A stretch of DNA of 64,000 nucleotides from Actinostola sp. cb2023 (Eukaryota; Cnidaria; Anthozoa; Actiniaria; Actinostolidae): NCBI GenBank assembly GCA_033675265.1, contig JAUJYZ010000484.1:1-64000 (forward strand), written 5' to 3'. The first letter of the stretch is position 1. Each line of letters begins with the position of its first letter. The position numbers were made by a program, and so were the translations under genes. This document shows, piece by piece, positions 32,899 to 46,924 of the stretch. A model generated the notes under the pieces. The model saw only the letters and a list, made by a program, of their open reading frames with translations. It searched no databases and was not told the origin of the DNA.

Positions 32899-33485
32899 TC
32901 TTTATGTCATTTCTTTATGTCATTTATTAATGTCATTTATTAATGTCATTTATTGATTTGTTTGCTTATTGATTTGTTTATTGATTTGTTTATTGATTTG
33001 TTTATTGATTTGTTTATTGATTTGTTTATTGATTTGTTTATTGATTTGTTTATTGATTTGTTTATTGATTTGTTTATTGATTTATGTCATTGATTTATTT
33101 ATTGATTGATTGATTTATGTCATTTATTTATTTATTCGTTTATTGATTTGTTTATTGATTTGTTTATTGATTTGTTTATTTATTTATGTGATTGATTGAT
33201 TGATTGATTTCTTTATGTCATTTCTTTATGTCATTTATTAATGTCATATATTTATGTCATTTATTTATGTCATTTATTGATTTGTTTGTTTATTGATTTG
33301 TTTATTGATTTGTTTATTGATTTGTTTATTGATTTGTTTATTTATTTATGTCATTTATTGTTTGATTTATTGATTGATTTATGTCATTTATTTATTTATT
33401 CGTTTATTGATTTGTTTATTGATTTGTTTATTGATTTGTTTATTTATTTATGTGATTGATTGATTGATTAATTGATTGATTGATG
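32638..33485 (-). repeat. Complex simple repeat (right copy)
   Basis: Inverse of 16513-17360 with small copy-number differences. Confidence 0.95.
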
Positions 33486-33583
33486 ATTCTTCGATTTTGA
33501 AAACACAATAATTTTCAATACATCTGCATGTAAGGTGGCTCTTTTGCAGCTTTCCCAGACGTCCTTGCGGTCAATTTCAGTGC

Positions 33584-33727
33584 ATGGCGGATCCAGGGGG
33601 AGGTTCGGGGTGTCCGTGGACCCCCTGTCATATACTTGAAGTTCAATTAATTGTTTTATCCTAGAATCGAGTTTTGCCACAGGTTTGAAGTAAATTTACG
33701 TTTGGACCCCCCTGGATCCGCCCCTGG
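33584..33727. mobile_element. Foldback MITE (right copy)
   Basis: Inverse of 16270-16413, GGCGGATCCAGGGGG ends. Confidence 0.7.
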
Positions 33728-33907
33728 TAGTCTCTATGATCGTATTATATTATGCCTACTTCCATTGTTAGTGGTATTAGATATGGGGATGACACTCCGA
33801 TGTAGCAAAATACGACGCGGTCGGAGTGTCATTATTAATAGAAAGCGGCCGGGTGTGTTGTCTACTCGCTTTTGTAACTTTACTTGCGAAGATACCTATT
33901 CCAGTTA

Positions 33908-34168
33908 TACAGTCATTCTCAAAAAGGTTGTCCAGATGAAAAGACTACAATACTACAATAAAGTCACGTGATTCGTTATGTATTCAATTTCCTCGCGTGG
34001 AATTTCAATTTGAAATGTAAAAGTACACGGCATTGTGAGAACTGAATGTAATGGCGCTGGTATCAACTCGCAGTTCTGCGCACAGTAATTGAAAACATAA
34101 TGAATCACGTGACTTTATTGATGTATTGTAGTCTTTTCATCTGGACAACCTTTTTGAGAATGGCTGTA
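33908..34168. mobile_element. MITE, 261 bp, TA-flanked (right copy)
   Basis: Inverse of 15828-16088. TA at 33906-33907 and 34169-34170. Confidence 0.88.
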
Positions 34169-34256
34169 TATGCCCTTAGTTGATCAATGAGAGGAGACTT
34201 ACACTAACAATGTATATTAATAATGTATATTATGCAAATGACATTGCATATCTTAC

Positions 34257-34374
34257 TTTTCTCACAGTTCCTCCCTGCGAATCCATTGGTGCAGGTACAC
34301 TGGTATTTGTATGGTCCCGTGCTGGCAATACACTCTCCATCATTTTTACAAGGATTGTTTGACTGACAGATAGT
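34257..34374 (-). CDS. EGF-domain exon (right copy)
   Basis: Same splice sites, phase and translation as 15622-15739. The exon starts in phase 0 and the PAN exon at 54853-55263 ends in phase 0 on the same strand, so splicing across a ~20-kb intron would give signal peptide, PAN/apple, EGF and beta-sandwich in order. PAN followed by EGF is a common order in cnidarian secreted proteins. The intron would contain the outer half of the right palindrome arm. Confidence 0.8.
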
Positions 34375-34751
34375 CTGTAGAGGGAAGATTGGAAAGAAAT
34401 ACAATTATTTACAAGCTTATTTCAGCCCCGTCCAACAAGTATGACGTTTCTGTTTGAAAATGGAGTTTTTTTCATCGAAAATTTCTCGTCCACACGAGAG
34501 TTTAACGTAACAACCGTTTCTACTCTTCCACTTTGAGAAGCCGCGTTTTTTGAAAAACTCAGTTTTCGGGATCGTTTACGTCGCGTGGACGGAAGGCCAA
34601 AACGGAGAAAAAAATCGCTTTCAAAATACGTGTGGTCGGGGCTTTAGACATATCATAATGAACTCAAATATTGTAGTTTTATTAATAAATGATGTAATAT
34701 TATTTTTAGGTAGGTTAGATATTCAGTGTAAGAGCATCGAGAGCCTTACGC

Positions 34752-34852
<101 letters not shown>

Positions 34853-34853
34853 A

Positions 34854-35216
34854 CAACCTGTTTTCACAAGCCGAAAGCTCGGAGATGTACTCAAGATGAA
34901 AGAGCCAAAGCCACCGCTCATAAACCAACAACTTGTTGTGTATCATTACAAATGTGGTCTGTGTGATGCGGACTATGTTGGTTTTACAGCGCGTCACTTA
35001 CACCAACGCATTGATGAACACCGCTACTCATCTATTGGGAAGCATCAAAGAGAACTTCATGGACTGACCACAGCCATACCACCCAATTGTTTCTCGATTT
35101 TGAAGAAATGTAAAACTAAACTTGACTGTCTCCTGTACGAGATGCTTTTTATAAAGCAAAAATCGCCCACATTGAATGTTCAGTCGGACTCTGTTCGGGC
35201 CAAACTATTTACTTAA
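34854..35216 (+). pseudogene. GIY-YIG domain of the Penelope-like element (right copy)
   Basis: Same frame as 14774-15136, with VVYHYKCGLCDADYVG and TARHLHQRIDEH. The upstream reverse transcriptase is missing and the frame is cut by the TTA tract, exactly as in the left arm. Confidence 0.8.
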
Positions 35217-35392
35217 TTTATCATTATTTACTTTATTCACTCAACTGTAACAATTCAATCAACCATGAACTGCCTCATATATTATTTGCTATTCAAATTA
35301 AACTCACTTGATAATGACATCGGACGATGTCGAAACGTCGTAATTTCCTTGCGTTTGTCTTTCTTATAAATATAGTTTCTAAGTCGAAACTC
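34854..35392 (+). mobile_element. Penelope-like retroelement, 5'-truncated (right copy)
   Basis: Inverse of 14598-15136. Confidence 0.75.
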
Positions 35393-35398
35393 ATCCAG

Positions 35399-35400
<2 letters not shown>

Positions 35401-35470
<70 letters not shown>
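35401..35470 (-). repeat. (TAA)n microsatellite (right copy)
   Basis: Inverse of 14521-14590. Confidence 0.97.
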
Positions 35471-35472
<2 letters not shown>

Positions 35473-36374
35473 GATGCAAAAATTACTCGATTTTGATTGG
35501 CTGAGAGCTTTGCTATTTATTCTAAACACTGTGCAAAAAAGTGTAACACAGTGCAAAAGAGTGTAACACAGTGCAAATTACAAACAAACTTTCGCTTTTG
35601 ATTGGCTAATAAACAATAGAAAATAATTTTAGCCAATCACATTGCAGTGGTTTCCATGGCAACAGAAAATTCACAGAAATCCAAAAATTTCAAGATGGCG
35701 GATCTTTGCCGAAAAAGGGTTGAAAAACGCTACCAAAATCACTGAAAAAATCAATTTTATGCAGTACAAAAGACAGAAAGAATGGAAAGAAGGACTCGCT
35801 GCCTGTTATTCTGGAGTTAACAACTGCACCAAAAACAACATTTTCACCATTTTATAGACTCGACATGAAAGTTGACGGGGGAGCCTTCTCTAGAAAGGAA
35901 AACTGAAAACTACATGTACGTGATAAATGAAGAACTTTATTGGCTCTTGTAAGCAAAAGGTACTTCAAACTTCTACAAATTAATGAGTACAGTATTCAAC
36001 TTTGGTTTGAGTGGTCAGGAAAGTAATCAAGGATATCCAGTGATTTACAGTAAGTTTGGTCGAATTTCTCTCTCTGATCTGAGTGCGTGAATGAACTCTC
36101 AATTAAAAACTGAGGTCTGAGGATCAAACTTTTGAGCTTTCGGGAATAGAAAATCAGAGTTTTGTACTCGTTTCAACTTTCTAAAAACGATGAACAGCCT
36201 TTGTACTTATTACTGTTTGTTGCTACAATCATTATGTACTATAGTTGTTGTGTTGTAGTGTCGATTAATTTGATGTCAAATAAACGAGTACTTCGCTACG
36301 TGCATGCTTGTTTTCATGTGTCCTTTGCTGTCTAATTTTCGCTAAATTTTTGCATCTATATTATTAATAAGTAA
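35471..36374. other. Noncoding stretch (right copy of 13617-14520)
   Basis: Differs from the left copy by one A in the run near 35745. No gene supported. Confidence 0.5.
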
Positions 36375-36906
36375 CAGGAGCCGATAAGTAGAAGCCTCCA
36401 TCTGGGATGTATTCGTGAGACGACCTGTGACCGGATCAGGCTATTTTTAGAACACCAGTTTTGCCGCGAAATTTTAACACCAGGGATTTTTGATTTCGGC
36501 TTTGTTACGGAAGTTTCTAGCTTTTGGCTTGGTAGGTTTACTATTTGATGTTTTTTTAGTTCCTTGAGAAACAGAACACGAACTTGAAGACTCTTGGTCA
36601 CTTTCCGATGAAGTACTAAACTCTGCAAAAGAGTCACTGTAACTATCACTGTCATTTTCGCTCTCTTCACTTTCAGTTTCTTCAATTTCGCCAATTTCTT
36701 CGTCCGCCACTTTGTTCATATATCACAAATAAACACAAATCATCTACCTCATTGATGCTGATTGGCTATGTGTAATTCCCATGGGGGATTCCTATTGATT
36801 GATGATTAGTTCGCGGGAATAGGTGTTCTAAAAATAGCCTGACCCGGTCACAGGTCGTCTCACAAACCCAGTATGGTAGATGGAGGCTCCTACTTATGGG
36901 CTCCTG
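36375..36906 (-). mobile_element. Non-autonomous DNA transposon, 532 bp (right copy)
   Basis: Inverse of 13085-13616, same TIRs and TAAGTAA target duplication. Confidence 0.85.
36474..36719 (-). CDS. Acidic leader frame in the transposon (right copy)
   Basis: Translation identical to 13272-13517: 81 residues, acidic and Ser-rich, then a basic tail. Probably the surviving first exon of a lost transposase; no independent role is supported. Confidence 0.4.
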   Translation of the reverse strand: MNKVADEEIGEIEETESEESENDSDSYSDSFAEFSTSSESDQESSSSCSVSQGTKKTSNSKPTKPKARNFRNKAEIKNPWC

Positions 36907-38016
36907 TAAGTAATCATACGATTTCTCGTTCAATTTGGGATAATTCGCACTCGTGTGTTTTTCAAAGAGCTCAAATTGCACTCGACCTACGGTCTCGTGC
37001 AATTTGAACTCTTCATCGCCAAACAATTCCGGTCATCTTGAGCCCGCGACGAACAGCGGTCTTCCCCAATCGAATAATGACAATCGCGAACAAAAATACA
37101 AGGCTTGACTGGGAAGCGAGCAAATCAAGGGAAATAAAAGTGTACGTTCTGAAGAAAATTAATTTGCCAAGATTGAATAGCATTCTACTACTCCTTGTAC
37201 GTTATTGTAACTAATAAAAATTACGAAAATATAAATTTCTACCATTCGATTTAAACTAGTCGATCGACGTTTATATCGTCCATACTGTCTCTGTAAATTT
37301 GGATAAAAACGTGCGAAAGTGCGAAGTTCCAAGTCTAATTGTGGAAATATAAATGACTCTGTTCAATTTGCCAAACTGGCTATATAAAGTAAACATACCA
37401 GTAAGGATATTCACGAAAGCTTATCTAGATTAGAGATAATTACAGCATTGCTTGTTGACTTTGAAAATGCTCCATTATCACCAAATGAGAACCCCAAATG
37501 TCCGCTTCCGATGGGCAAACTATAGTGAAGTTTGAAGTCGAAACTTTACCGAAAATCGTCATGTTTGGAACCCAAATGAAGCTCAGTTATCCATCTTTCA
37601 TTTGCCGTAAAGATCCATGGGATAGCTGTTAAAGCACAGGGATACCGTCGCAAGTAAGTTAGATTTATCCAAGTCCGGGCCTGAGGGCGCTTGGGCTCCC
37701 TGTGCTATTGATCAAAATCGTCAAACCGAGTTAGTATTTCGCTTCTAAAATGTTTCTTCGATAATGTTGGGCTCTAAAATACCTAACACATACAGTTTGG
37801 TAGTTGTTTGAATGTCCAACGGTGTTTAATTAACTAAAGGAGCCTTATTTAACCTGTTTTGGAGCGAATTTTTACTGATAAGAGTGATCAATCGAAGTCT
37901 ATGTTCCGAAGGAAAGCCGCTGAGTGAATTTCGGATGACCGGAATAGTTGGCGATGTTGAAAAACACACTCGTGCGAATTAATCCCAAATTGAACTCGAA
38001 ACCGTATGATTACCTA
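36907..38016. mobile_element. Non-autonomous TIR element, 1.1 kb (right copy)
   Basis: Inverse of 11976-13084. One T more in GGAATTGTTTGGCG and one T fewer in GCTCTTTGAAAAAC compared with the left arm. Confidence 0.7.
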
Positions 38017-38022
38017 TACTTA

Positions 38023-38219
<197 letters not shown>

Positions 38220-38451
38220 CATTTGGTTCTTTATTTCATTCGTTCCATTCAATCATTTGCGTGACTGCTTGTAGTACACCATTTACATTCATATTGCTGA
38301 TATATATCTGTCTTTCTTTCTTATTCATTTATTTAATTAGATCTTATTGTTTATTGCCTTTCCATACCATGACCACATTATGCAATCTTTCTCTATTAAG
38401 TGGCCTAGCTAGTTTAGCTTTTTAGTTAGTCTAGGCCACACTGTACCTAAG

Positions 38452-38595
38452 AGAGTGGTTTTCATTAACCCGTGAAACAAAGTGTACTAATTAGAGGTGT
38501 AATAGTCAGATAAACACAATAGAAAACAAAATAATTAGAGTGAAGTAGTGCTAAATACGCTAAAGTGTATTTCACGGGTTTATGAAAACCACTCT
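38452..38595. mobile_element. MITE, 144 bp (right copy)
   Basis: Inverse of 11399-11542. Confidence 0.8.
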
Positions 38596-38799
38596 AATGT
38601 TTCTCTTCAATCTTTTTCTATATTATTTATAATCTATGGCAATAATTATGTAATAGCCCTTCCTTAAATTTATATTATTGTAAACATTGTAAATATCAGA
38701 TGATGTAAATTGTATTTAATTGTCGACTATAAATAGATTGTAAATATGTAACATTTGTTTATATGGTACCAAATAAAGTATATATATATATAATATGTA

Positions 38800-38978
38800 C
38801 ACCTGTTTTCAAAAACGCTGTCCATTTACAAAATACAAAATAGTAAAATAGTAAAAAAGAATTGATTAGAGAAACAATTAGCCAGAGTTCTGCATGATTG
38901 AATTTCTTTTGTCTCTGTAGTTAATTCCATTCTACTATTTTGTATTTTGTAAATGGACAACGTTTTTGAAAACAGGTG
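38800..38978. mobile_element. MITE, 179 bp, TA-flanked (right copy)
   Basis: Inverse of 11016-11194. Confidence 0.85.
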
Positions 38979-39087
38979 TATGAGTAGAATAAAGATAAAT
39001 AGGTGTTAATGTTCAACGATGAACTCCCAATAAAAGGATCCTCCAGGATTCACAGTCTGCACTCCAATATGTATATGTAGCATAAGT

Positions 39088-39205
39088 ATTAAGAAGAGGC
39101 AGGCAACTTCTGATTGTCCAACAAGCTTAATGTAAACGGGCCGAAGGGCCGAAACGTTTACATTAAACTTGTTGGACATTCAGAAGTTGCCTGCCTCTTC
39201 TTAAT
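39088..39205. repeat. Long hairpin (right copy)
   Basis: Inverse of 10789-10906. Confidence 0.85.
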
Positions 39206-39463
39206 CCTAATGCTTCATATATATAATATGTATGTATATGTGCAAAATGTAAAGACAGAGACAAAAGTTGTCACGCTCGAGTATGTATATGTATGTATGA
39301 AAATTAAGGAAGCCATTCACATCCTTTGGGAAAAGCCCTCTTTAAATCAACAAGTCTCTCATGTAAATTTAAAACTTTCACTGTAATCACACACTTCAAT
39401 GTTCTTTTGTTCTTCATACTGATATACTATATATAAGCTCATACACTGTATAGATCACTCATT

Positions 39464-39650
39464 AAATTACCGATGATGGAAGCAGCACTGCCGAAACATG
39501 TTTACATTAAAAATTGTCGTAATCTTTATCGAATTATTGACGAAGCTTCTGCTCTCAAGACCATTTGGATATGTATGTATGTAGTTAACAAAGTAATTTG
39601 CATTTGCTGTCTGATGTCTGTTGTTGTTATTACTTTTCTGTAAGAAAATC
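39464..39650 (+). mobile_element. Penelope-like fragment (right copy)
   Basis: Inverse of 10345-10530. Confidence 0.45.
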
Positions 39651-39677
39651 AATCAAGACATCACGACTCATATAATT

Positions 39678-39866
39678 AACACTTATTGACTGGGACCGAG
39701 GGAAACAGTATGTTTTGTGGTCCCGAGACCGCGAATGTTTCCCGAGGTGGAGCTGCTAAGTGTTTTGTTATATACCAACTGTCAAAGAACAACAAAAATA
39801 TCTAACTACGAACAAACATTTTTTATTCCAAATCTGATCTTTATGAACGACGAACTCACAAATTAC
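39678..39866 (-). repeat. Dispersed repeat copy 2 (right copy)
   Basis: Inverse of 10128-10316. Confidence 0.65.
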
Positions 39867-42800
39867 AGTTACTGAAAAAATTTTCCGTTCATACTAAAAA
39901 AAGCCAAAGCTTGTACATTACAGTAATAAACTGTCAAAAATATAACTTTCAAAGGGCAATATAAGCTACTTTGAGTTGAAATTGAATGAGATATTACAAT
40001 TTTGAAATGCCCCAGTTCCAAATTAAAATAAAGGTTAATTCACGTCGGGCCCATACAGCCAGAAAAAACGCCGGGATTAATGTAGCATGCCGCCATATTG
40101 GACGGGCGGCAAATTTGGGAGACTGAGGACGAATTTGTCGAGTGCAAAACGACTTCTCTTTCGGAGCCTCGTATGTCGATCGTATTTCTCCGAAGAAAAA
40201 TCGGAAGACAGGAAAAGACGAAGCCTTCCTTGCTGTCTATTTTGGTACCAAACACGAAGGGTAATTATTGAAAAGCGATATTTTTACGATTATTGTTTTC
40301 GCTTGGTTTTGAAAATCTGAAGATTTTGATTTGAAGGGCATATTTTGACCCTTGTTTTATTTTCACCGTGTTAATTATTTTGTAAATGAAATAAACGTAG
40401 TTTGAATCCTCGATAATTGTGTGAAGTCGCCTTCTTTTTAGTTTTTTGAAATTCTTTTTGGATTTTCTGTGCTGAGCGATTGTTTTTGGTCAATTTTCAC
40501 TATGTTGACTGTAAGTTTCAACGCTGCCGCGTATTCAAGTCGTCGCTTTTACCAAGAGAAAGGGCATCATAATTTATCAAAAACACTGCCGATAGAAAAG
40601 TCTATGAGGGAAGAATTATAGTGGCAAAGAAAACAAACAGAGTTAGAAGCCAAGTAGTAATGGTAAGGGAAATATTCTTCATCTTATGTCAGTGGAAGAG
40701 GTATAACAATGCTAGTCCTAGATCTCGTGTGCTGTACGTAGGTTGTGACATGTGAAATCAATGTTTTGTATTTCAGAATTAGTAAGCTTAAGCTTATATG
40801 ATTTAAGCTTAAGCTTAAGTATGTTATATCCGTAATCTTAATATTGTTTTTCAGCCATGCAGCTTAACTTTAGGCCGTGTCATTATACCAACTGGCCCAC
40901 ACCAAGGAAATGAAGGACAATATGAAGGTGTATTGATATAGGTGTCTTGATTGTAAAATAAGAGAGTATGCATGTAATGTGCATGCATGTAAACAATTGA
41001 ACTGTAAAGAATGATGAATGTACTGTGTATATGTGAACTTGTAGAAACAGTAGGCTGGTTGGTTGGTACAAGATGTTTATTAGAAGCTCTCTGGATAGGA
41101 TTGCATCGGTCTTTCCTGGTTAACTATGGTTTGTTGTTCTCAAGTCATGGTTCGACTCTCAACTGAACTTAACAAATGACTGAAGTGAAGTTTCAACTGT
41201 CCACTGTACACATGACTGAAGTGAAGTATTGTGTGTACTCTCTGAAGTGAAGTACTGTGTGTACTCTCTGAAGTGAAGTGCAACCTCTTTGTGCACTATA
41301 TTTATAATGGCAATACGTCAACATATGCTAATATGCTATACGTCAGAATAATACATAACTAGGCGTATCAATAGTTGAAGTAATCCCAAAAGTACAGGTT
41401 TATAAGTAATCTTTTCAATACGATTTCTATGGCTATTGAAAGTATCGTGAATCTGGATAATAATAGAATACTGAAATCTGAGTATACTTCGATAGTTATC
41501 AAACTACATGAGTTTGAAGACTCGAATTCTGTAACTTATTATCTTAGTAAACATGATACGTGTCTTTGTGCTTTGTTCTCTACTGCGCAAGACATAAGAG
41601 TTGTTATTGAAAGTTGTTGACGCAATCTTGCTGGGAAATATATCAGCTGTGTTTGACACTTATTAGATTAGATTTGTACTTGTGAATTAAGCTTAGAATA
41701 TTGGACGTACGTGTTAATTGAACTGTTGTTTGAGAACTTATTGGATTATTCCAGATATGACTTTTGACGTGTTACTATGGTAACTAGCTTACTAGAATCC
41801 AGTGGATTCTATATTGTAGATAATCTTAGTTTCTTGTATGAAATATGAATATGAGCTTCTCTACATATATTTGATATACTATAGTTTGCCAATAGACTTG
41901 TGATCGAATTACAATTTTATTGAAATAAAACTGTTTATCTTATATTGTCATTTAATTTATATTAAATGAGTGATTCATAAATACCAATATGATAGTCTGA
42001 AAAAAATACTACAAACATGCTGACATTCTTACATGTATATAAGTTATATAACTATTGTTCACAGTGAACAGTGATACCAACACTTAGCCTGGTTTATAAC
42101 TATATACTCTTTTAAATAATTCCACAGTTATGTAGTGACAAAGGTGACGTTGGTATCGATTGGTGTCCAGTTATTATTTGGTTACATGTAAAGTTCTGTA
42201 TCCTGTGATTTTTTTTTTCTACTCACCCAGGACTGCGGTAGCGAGTAGAAAAAAATCCCTGGGTAAAAGTTCTGCAGAAATATCATACCTCATGGTTTAA
42301 GTATATGACAAGTTTTTTTAAATAATGGTATTAAACACTATAATTTAACTCACATATAACAGCATAAATGGAGTACATTTTAAATAATTGCATTACATTT
42401 ACTACCATTACATAGAATACATTGGATACTAGAGCACATGCAAACACTTAAGCCATGCAACTACATGTAAATAGTATTTTGTTAGTACTAAATACTGACA
42501 TTTATATTGTTTTTCTACTACATTGTTTAATTAGTGCTAAGTACAAAATGTTGCATGGTTTTAGTGTCTAATCTATTGTTAAATACTAAATAAATAAAAT
42601 ACAGTGTCCTTATTTTCAACCACTTTCAAAGTCTGAATATACAGGTCATCTTACCTTTGCCAATTTCTAAAATAACTCATATTATGAACCATGGGCTAAT
42701 TTTTTTATCAGTACTCAGAATTCTTCTAAGTTGTTCATTTGACTGTAAGCTACAGACAGGGTTTCCCCTTAGTCCATAACAGACAATGAGATTGAATTCA

Positions 42801-44424
42801 AGATTCATTGGAGACATGATGGCAACTTTCTGATATGCAGTCTAAACAATAGCATTAATTAATTAAAATATTAGTTGTAGTTTAAAATGATCCCTTGGTT
42901 CAATTTAAATTAAACCAGTTCAATTTAAATTAAACCGGTTCGATTTAAATTAAACCGGTTCAATTTAAATTAAACCAGTTCAATTTAAATTAAACCGGTT
43001 CAATTTAAATTGAACTGCATATTTGGAATTTTAGAGGGGGAGGGGGGAAGTCCTAAAAAGAACTAAATAATTTTCACTAAGAACAACTAAATAATGTCTT
43101 CCCTAATGTACTAACCCTAATTATACTTGATCCGGTTCAATTTAAATTAAACCAGTTCAATTTAAATTAAACCAAAGATAATTTTAAACTACAACATATG
43201 ACTGGGGCAAAAATAAGTACCGGTATTATTGCAGCAGTATGGCGCAAGCATCACCACCTTTAATGATTTACATACATGTATGTCTGTTGCATACTATTGT
43301 TTTAGGTTGAGACAGAAATATTCAAATACTTTTGACCTTGCTTCTTGTCACACAGTGAGACCTACATAATGAAACTTATCATCACACTCTAAAATGCACT
43401 CTAACGTTCATGTAAGTTCAGAAAGTTTGTACGTGTAAGTCAGATCAGTCACCTGAACTCAGAAGTGGAACACATAAACAGAGAGAGAAGGCTAGTAACC
43501 AATAATTATTGTACGTTATTAATTAGTATTATTGTAGTATTATTGTGTTTGCTCCATCCATGTGTACATGCATTTACATGTACTTGGTTACTCCTTATTT
43601 GTATTCGTTAAGATAAATTACACACTACTCTTCTGATCATAACAGCAACTAAATTTTAATGGAGATCAGAATAGGATTGGCCAAGTTTGGACATTGTTAT
43701 TGTCCTGCAAATACATTATAATCTCTTGTGAATTTTGCTTAGCTACATGTACCACCTTCACTCTTGGTCAGGAAGAAATGGTACTGATAATGTTGGAAAC
43801 AATAACACAGATCATGTACATGTACCTCAGTTGGATAAATTATAAGTTTTGTTGAAAATATATAAACAAAACTCCAATGCATGTAATAATTTAATTATAT
43901 ATTTTCAAAGATCATACAAGTATGTACACTCAAGTTCTTGACGTCGAGGTTCTAGAGTACCTAAAAGAAAATATATATAACATTGTAAAAACCACTCATA
44001 TCACTCAATGCCTAATTGATTGATTTTCTTTGATTAATTTTATTTAGAGGTAAACAATGTATAATCTGTGAGGGCATTATTTTATATTTATGTAGCATTT
44101 TGCTCGATTATCTTACATTTACAATAGCAAAATATTTTACTGATGAGTCAAACGTCACAACATAAAAGCCCTAAAATTACTTTAGGGCGTAAATAAAGAA
44201 ATATATATTTATTTCAGCGAAACTTAATAAGCTTACCATCTAATCGAGTGTTCTTCTGTTGCTTTTTCCTTCAAAATATCCGCCATCGAGGCCTTTTCCT
44301 CTCACAACCATCTCCAAAATCGAACTTATCTAATGTCTCCCCTTTTCTTCACCAAAATTATCTTTTTCTCGTTAATTTCCTCGTCAAATTCGCCGAACAA
44401 ATGCTCTAAAACATCACCGCATGT
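39867..44424. other. Noncoding stretch (right copy of 5575-10127)
   Basis: Contains the inverse 26-bp tandem repeat (about 41203-41279) and the small AAGCTT palindrome (about 40783-40818); the 20-bp minisatellite is listed separately. No gene supported. Confidence 0.6.
42897..43173 (-). repeat. 20-bp near-palindromic minisatellite (right copy)
   Basis: Inverse of 6825-7101, same unit numbers. Confidence 0.9.
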
Positions 44425-45057
44425 TTATACAGGCCGCCATTTTGTTCTACGTTCACTTGCCTGGCGAACACGGCGATGTTTGAAACTTGTGGGCCCGACG
44501 TGGTTCTCCACAGTATTTATAGATGATTGTTGGACCACTGGTGGTCCTGGAAAGTCAAACTGACTGCTAGACAGTTCAAATGTAGGGCTATCTGGAGGAT
44601 CAACAGTTACTTCATGTGATTCTTCACTTCTTGCGTCATGGGTTTGTTGTTCATTTGGTAATCCACAGGCTAAACCAAGGGCGTCTGATATTTCCCTTTG
44701 CTTGTTCTCGGATAGACGTCGAGAATAAGACCTTATGCTGGCCTCGGATTTGTGCCCTGAGACTCTCATAATATGTCTTGCTTCAAAGTTACAGTGGTCC
44801 AAAACTGTTAAGGCAGTGGCTCTTAGGCTGTGATTTGTGTACTGTTTAGACAAACTTACAGTTTTGGACAGTTCTTTCATAAAGTTCCCAATGGTTTTTT
44901 TTCCGAGTGGTACTCTGCTATACCATGACTCGCATGACTCAGTCTCGCTTGGTATGTCTTTTGGTCGTTGCCAAAGAAACTCTAATTCCGGGTGTAGTTT
45001 GGAAAGATAAAGCTCGAAGGACCTCACTGGGCACAGTATAGGAGGGACATTTGGAGC
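44425..45057 (-). pseudogene. Truncated tyrosine recombinase (right copy)
   Basis: Translation identical to 4942-5574: C-terminal catalytic half with NHSLRATALT, SGHKSEASIRSY and the Tyr in RSYSRRLSE, lacking the N-terminal half and the first catalytic Arg. Confidence 0.65.
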
Positions 45058-45095
45058 CTGGTGGATGGTGGAGGGGTGGATAAGAATGGTGGTGG

Positions 45096-45776
45096 GTGGA
45101 TAAGAATGGTGGTGGGTGGATAGATACTGGGAAAAGGGTGGATGAATTAGCTATGCAGAAAAAGGGGTGTGGCAGGTTTGTTATTGTTTTTATAAACCCT
45201 CTATTGTGCTGCTTTGGCGTCTATTATCTCCTCCAACGGTACAAAACGGTTGAGGCAAATTTGAATTTCCACTCATTGAAAACACCAAGCCAAGAAGATC
45301 AATCAAGTTTAAAAGTAGCTGAGAATATGTGGATTCAGAAACATATAATCGTTGATGAAGTAGAAGCTTTGGAGAGAGATGAAGCGTGCCATCAATTCTC
45401 TGTGATGTTGAATTTAATCTTCGCTGGATTGATGAAAGATCAAATCAAGCATGAAATGGTTAAGAACTGCCAAGGCTTTGTTCAGCCAAGCAAGCATCCC
45501 AAAATGGATCTAGAAACCTTGGACCGTTATTATGATGATGCAGTCCAAGAAATAGATTATCAAGAAGTATGGGAAACGGCATGCGATGTTTCTCATTTCA
45601 TGAACATTCAACTCCACGATTCTTGGAAACGTTATCTACCAGAACTGCCAAAACTCGCAAGAACAACGATCCACCTGGCTTTCATTGAACTCGAAAAGTG
45701 GCCTCGATCGAAGCTCACCTCTCACATGTGTAGTGAGTTCTATTCTCTACCATGGAAATATGAACTTGTATTATAA
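45096..45776 (+). CDS. Hypothetical protein (right copy)
   Basis: Translation identical to the 4223-4903 frame. The first ~50 codons come from the tandem GGTGGTGGGTGGATAAGAAT and a hydrophobic stretch and are doubtful; the helical acidic body from about residue 48 looks coding. Family not recognised. Confidence 0.45.
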   Translation: MDKNGGGWIDTGKRVDELAMQKKGCGRFVIVFINPLLCCFGVYYLLQRYKTVEANLNFHSLKTPSQEDQSSLKVAENMWIQKHIIVDEVEALERDEACHQFSVMLNLIFAGLMKDQIKHEMVKNCQGFVQPSKHPKMDLETLDRYYDDAVQEIDYQEVWETACDVSHFMNIQLHDSWKRYLPELPKLARTTIHLAFIELEKWPRSKLTSHMCSEFYSLPWKYELVL

Positions 45777-46414
45777 AGCTTATCCTTACCCAGGTTCTAT
45801 TCATTTTAACTTTGTAAAAGAAGCAGAAAAAGAAGAAGAACTAAATTAATTTTCTGTACCAGAACATTGGGAGGAAGAAATCCCAAAGCAAGAAAACTGT
45901 ATCCAAGAAAATATGTTTTCAAACCAAAACACAATCCTAATCAAGAAAACCTAGCTAAATAACTCTTATATTTGCTATTTGTTAAACTTGATCAAATTGA
46001 ATGTAAATATTCAGTATACTGATTTTGTAATAAAATTCGTTATACACCTAAACGACTTTAACTTGTTGTGAATATTATATTAATTCGTAAGTTTAAGAGC
46101 AAGCGTTATTCTTTCACAAACTTTGGTAATTGCTTGGAACTGTTTTCCGTTATTGTTTAAAAACAAATTGATTTCAAAAGGATGCGCGCAATTTGAATAA
46201 TTAGTCACAGTTCTCCTGAGTTCATATATACCATAGCTCAAGCAATATAAAAACATGCGATTAGATATATTTGTGTGAATATTTCCCATGCTATGAAGTC
46301 GGATTTGACAATAAAAACATTGACAAAAGGTTGGATTTCAACAAGAAGTTTATTTAACCATTGCAAAGTAAGAATTACATGAGTTGACGAAGCTACATTT
46401 CAATCATAGTTTAT

Positions 46415-46924
46415 TTACTTGTACACAGGATAATGGTTCGCATTGTGTTCTAGAATAGGCTGTTTGTAGAAGAGTTTATTCAGCAAGTACTTTCGTTGAT
46501 TTATAGCTGCCTCAGTTGCTTCTTCCCATCCAAAGCCTTCTGTGTCCATAAGACTTTGTTTTGTCGCCATTACTTTTCGATATTCAGCATTTTTCTTTAA
46601 TCCGTGTATCCATTTGAGATATTCAAATAAAACAGCTCGTAGCTCTTTTCTGTATGTCGGTACCAAGTCGTTACTGGCTTTGATTTTAGCAGTTTCTGCA
46701 TTTTCGCCAGCTTGTTCATAATTATCAACTAAATGTTGCCATTTGTTCTCATGGCGTTCTATTGCTTCTGTCTGAATCCGTTGCCACACACTTTCTTCAA
46801 CTCCATCATGACTATCGTTTGAAGATTCCGATGTTGTTGTTTCCTGAGAATGAATTCCAACTGAACCTTCACTTTACTGATTACTATCTAAACTGGATTC
46901 TTCATCCTGGCAATGAGCGGACAT
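46415..46924 (-). pseudogene. Hypothetical charged protein with one in-frame stop (right copy)
   Basis: Same frame and same codon-17 stop as 3075-3584. The shared lesion shows it was present before the arms separated, or was spread between them by conversion. Confidence 0.5.
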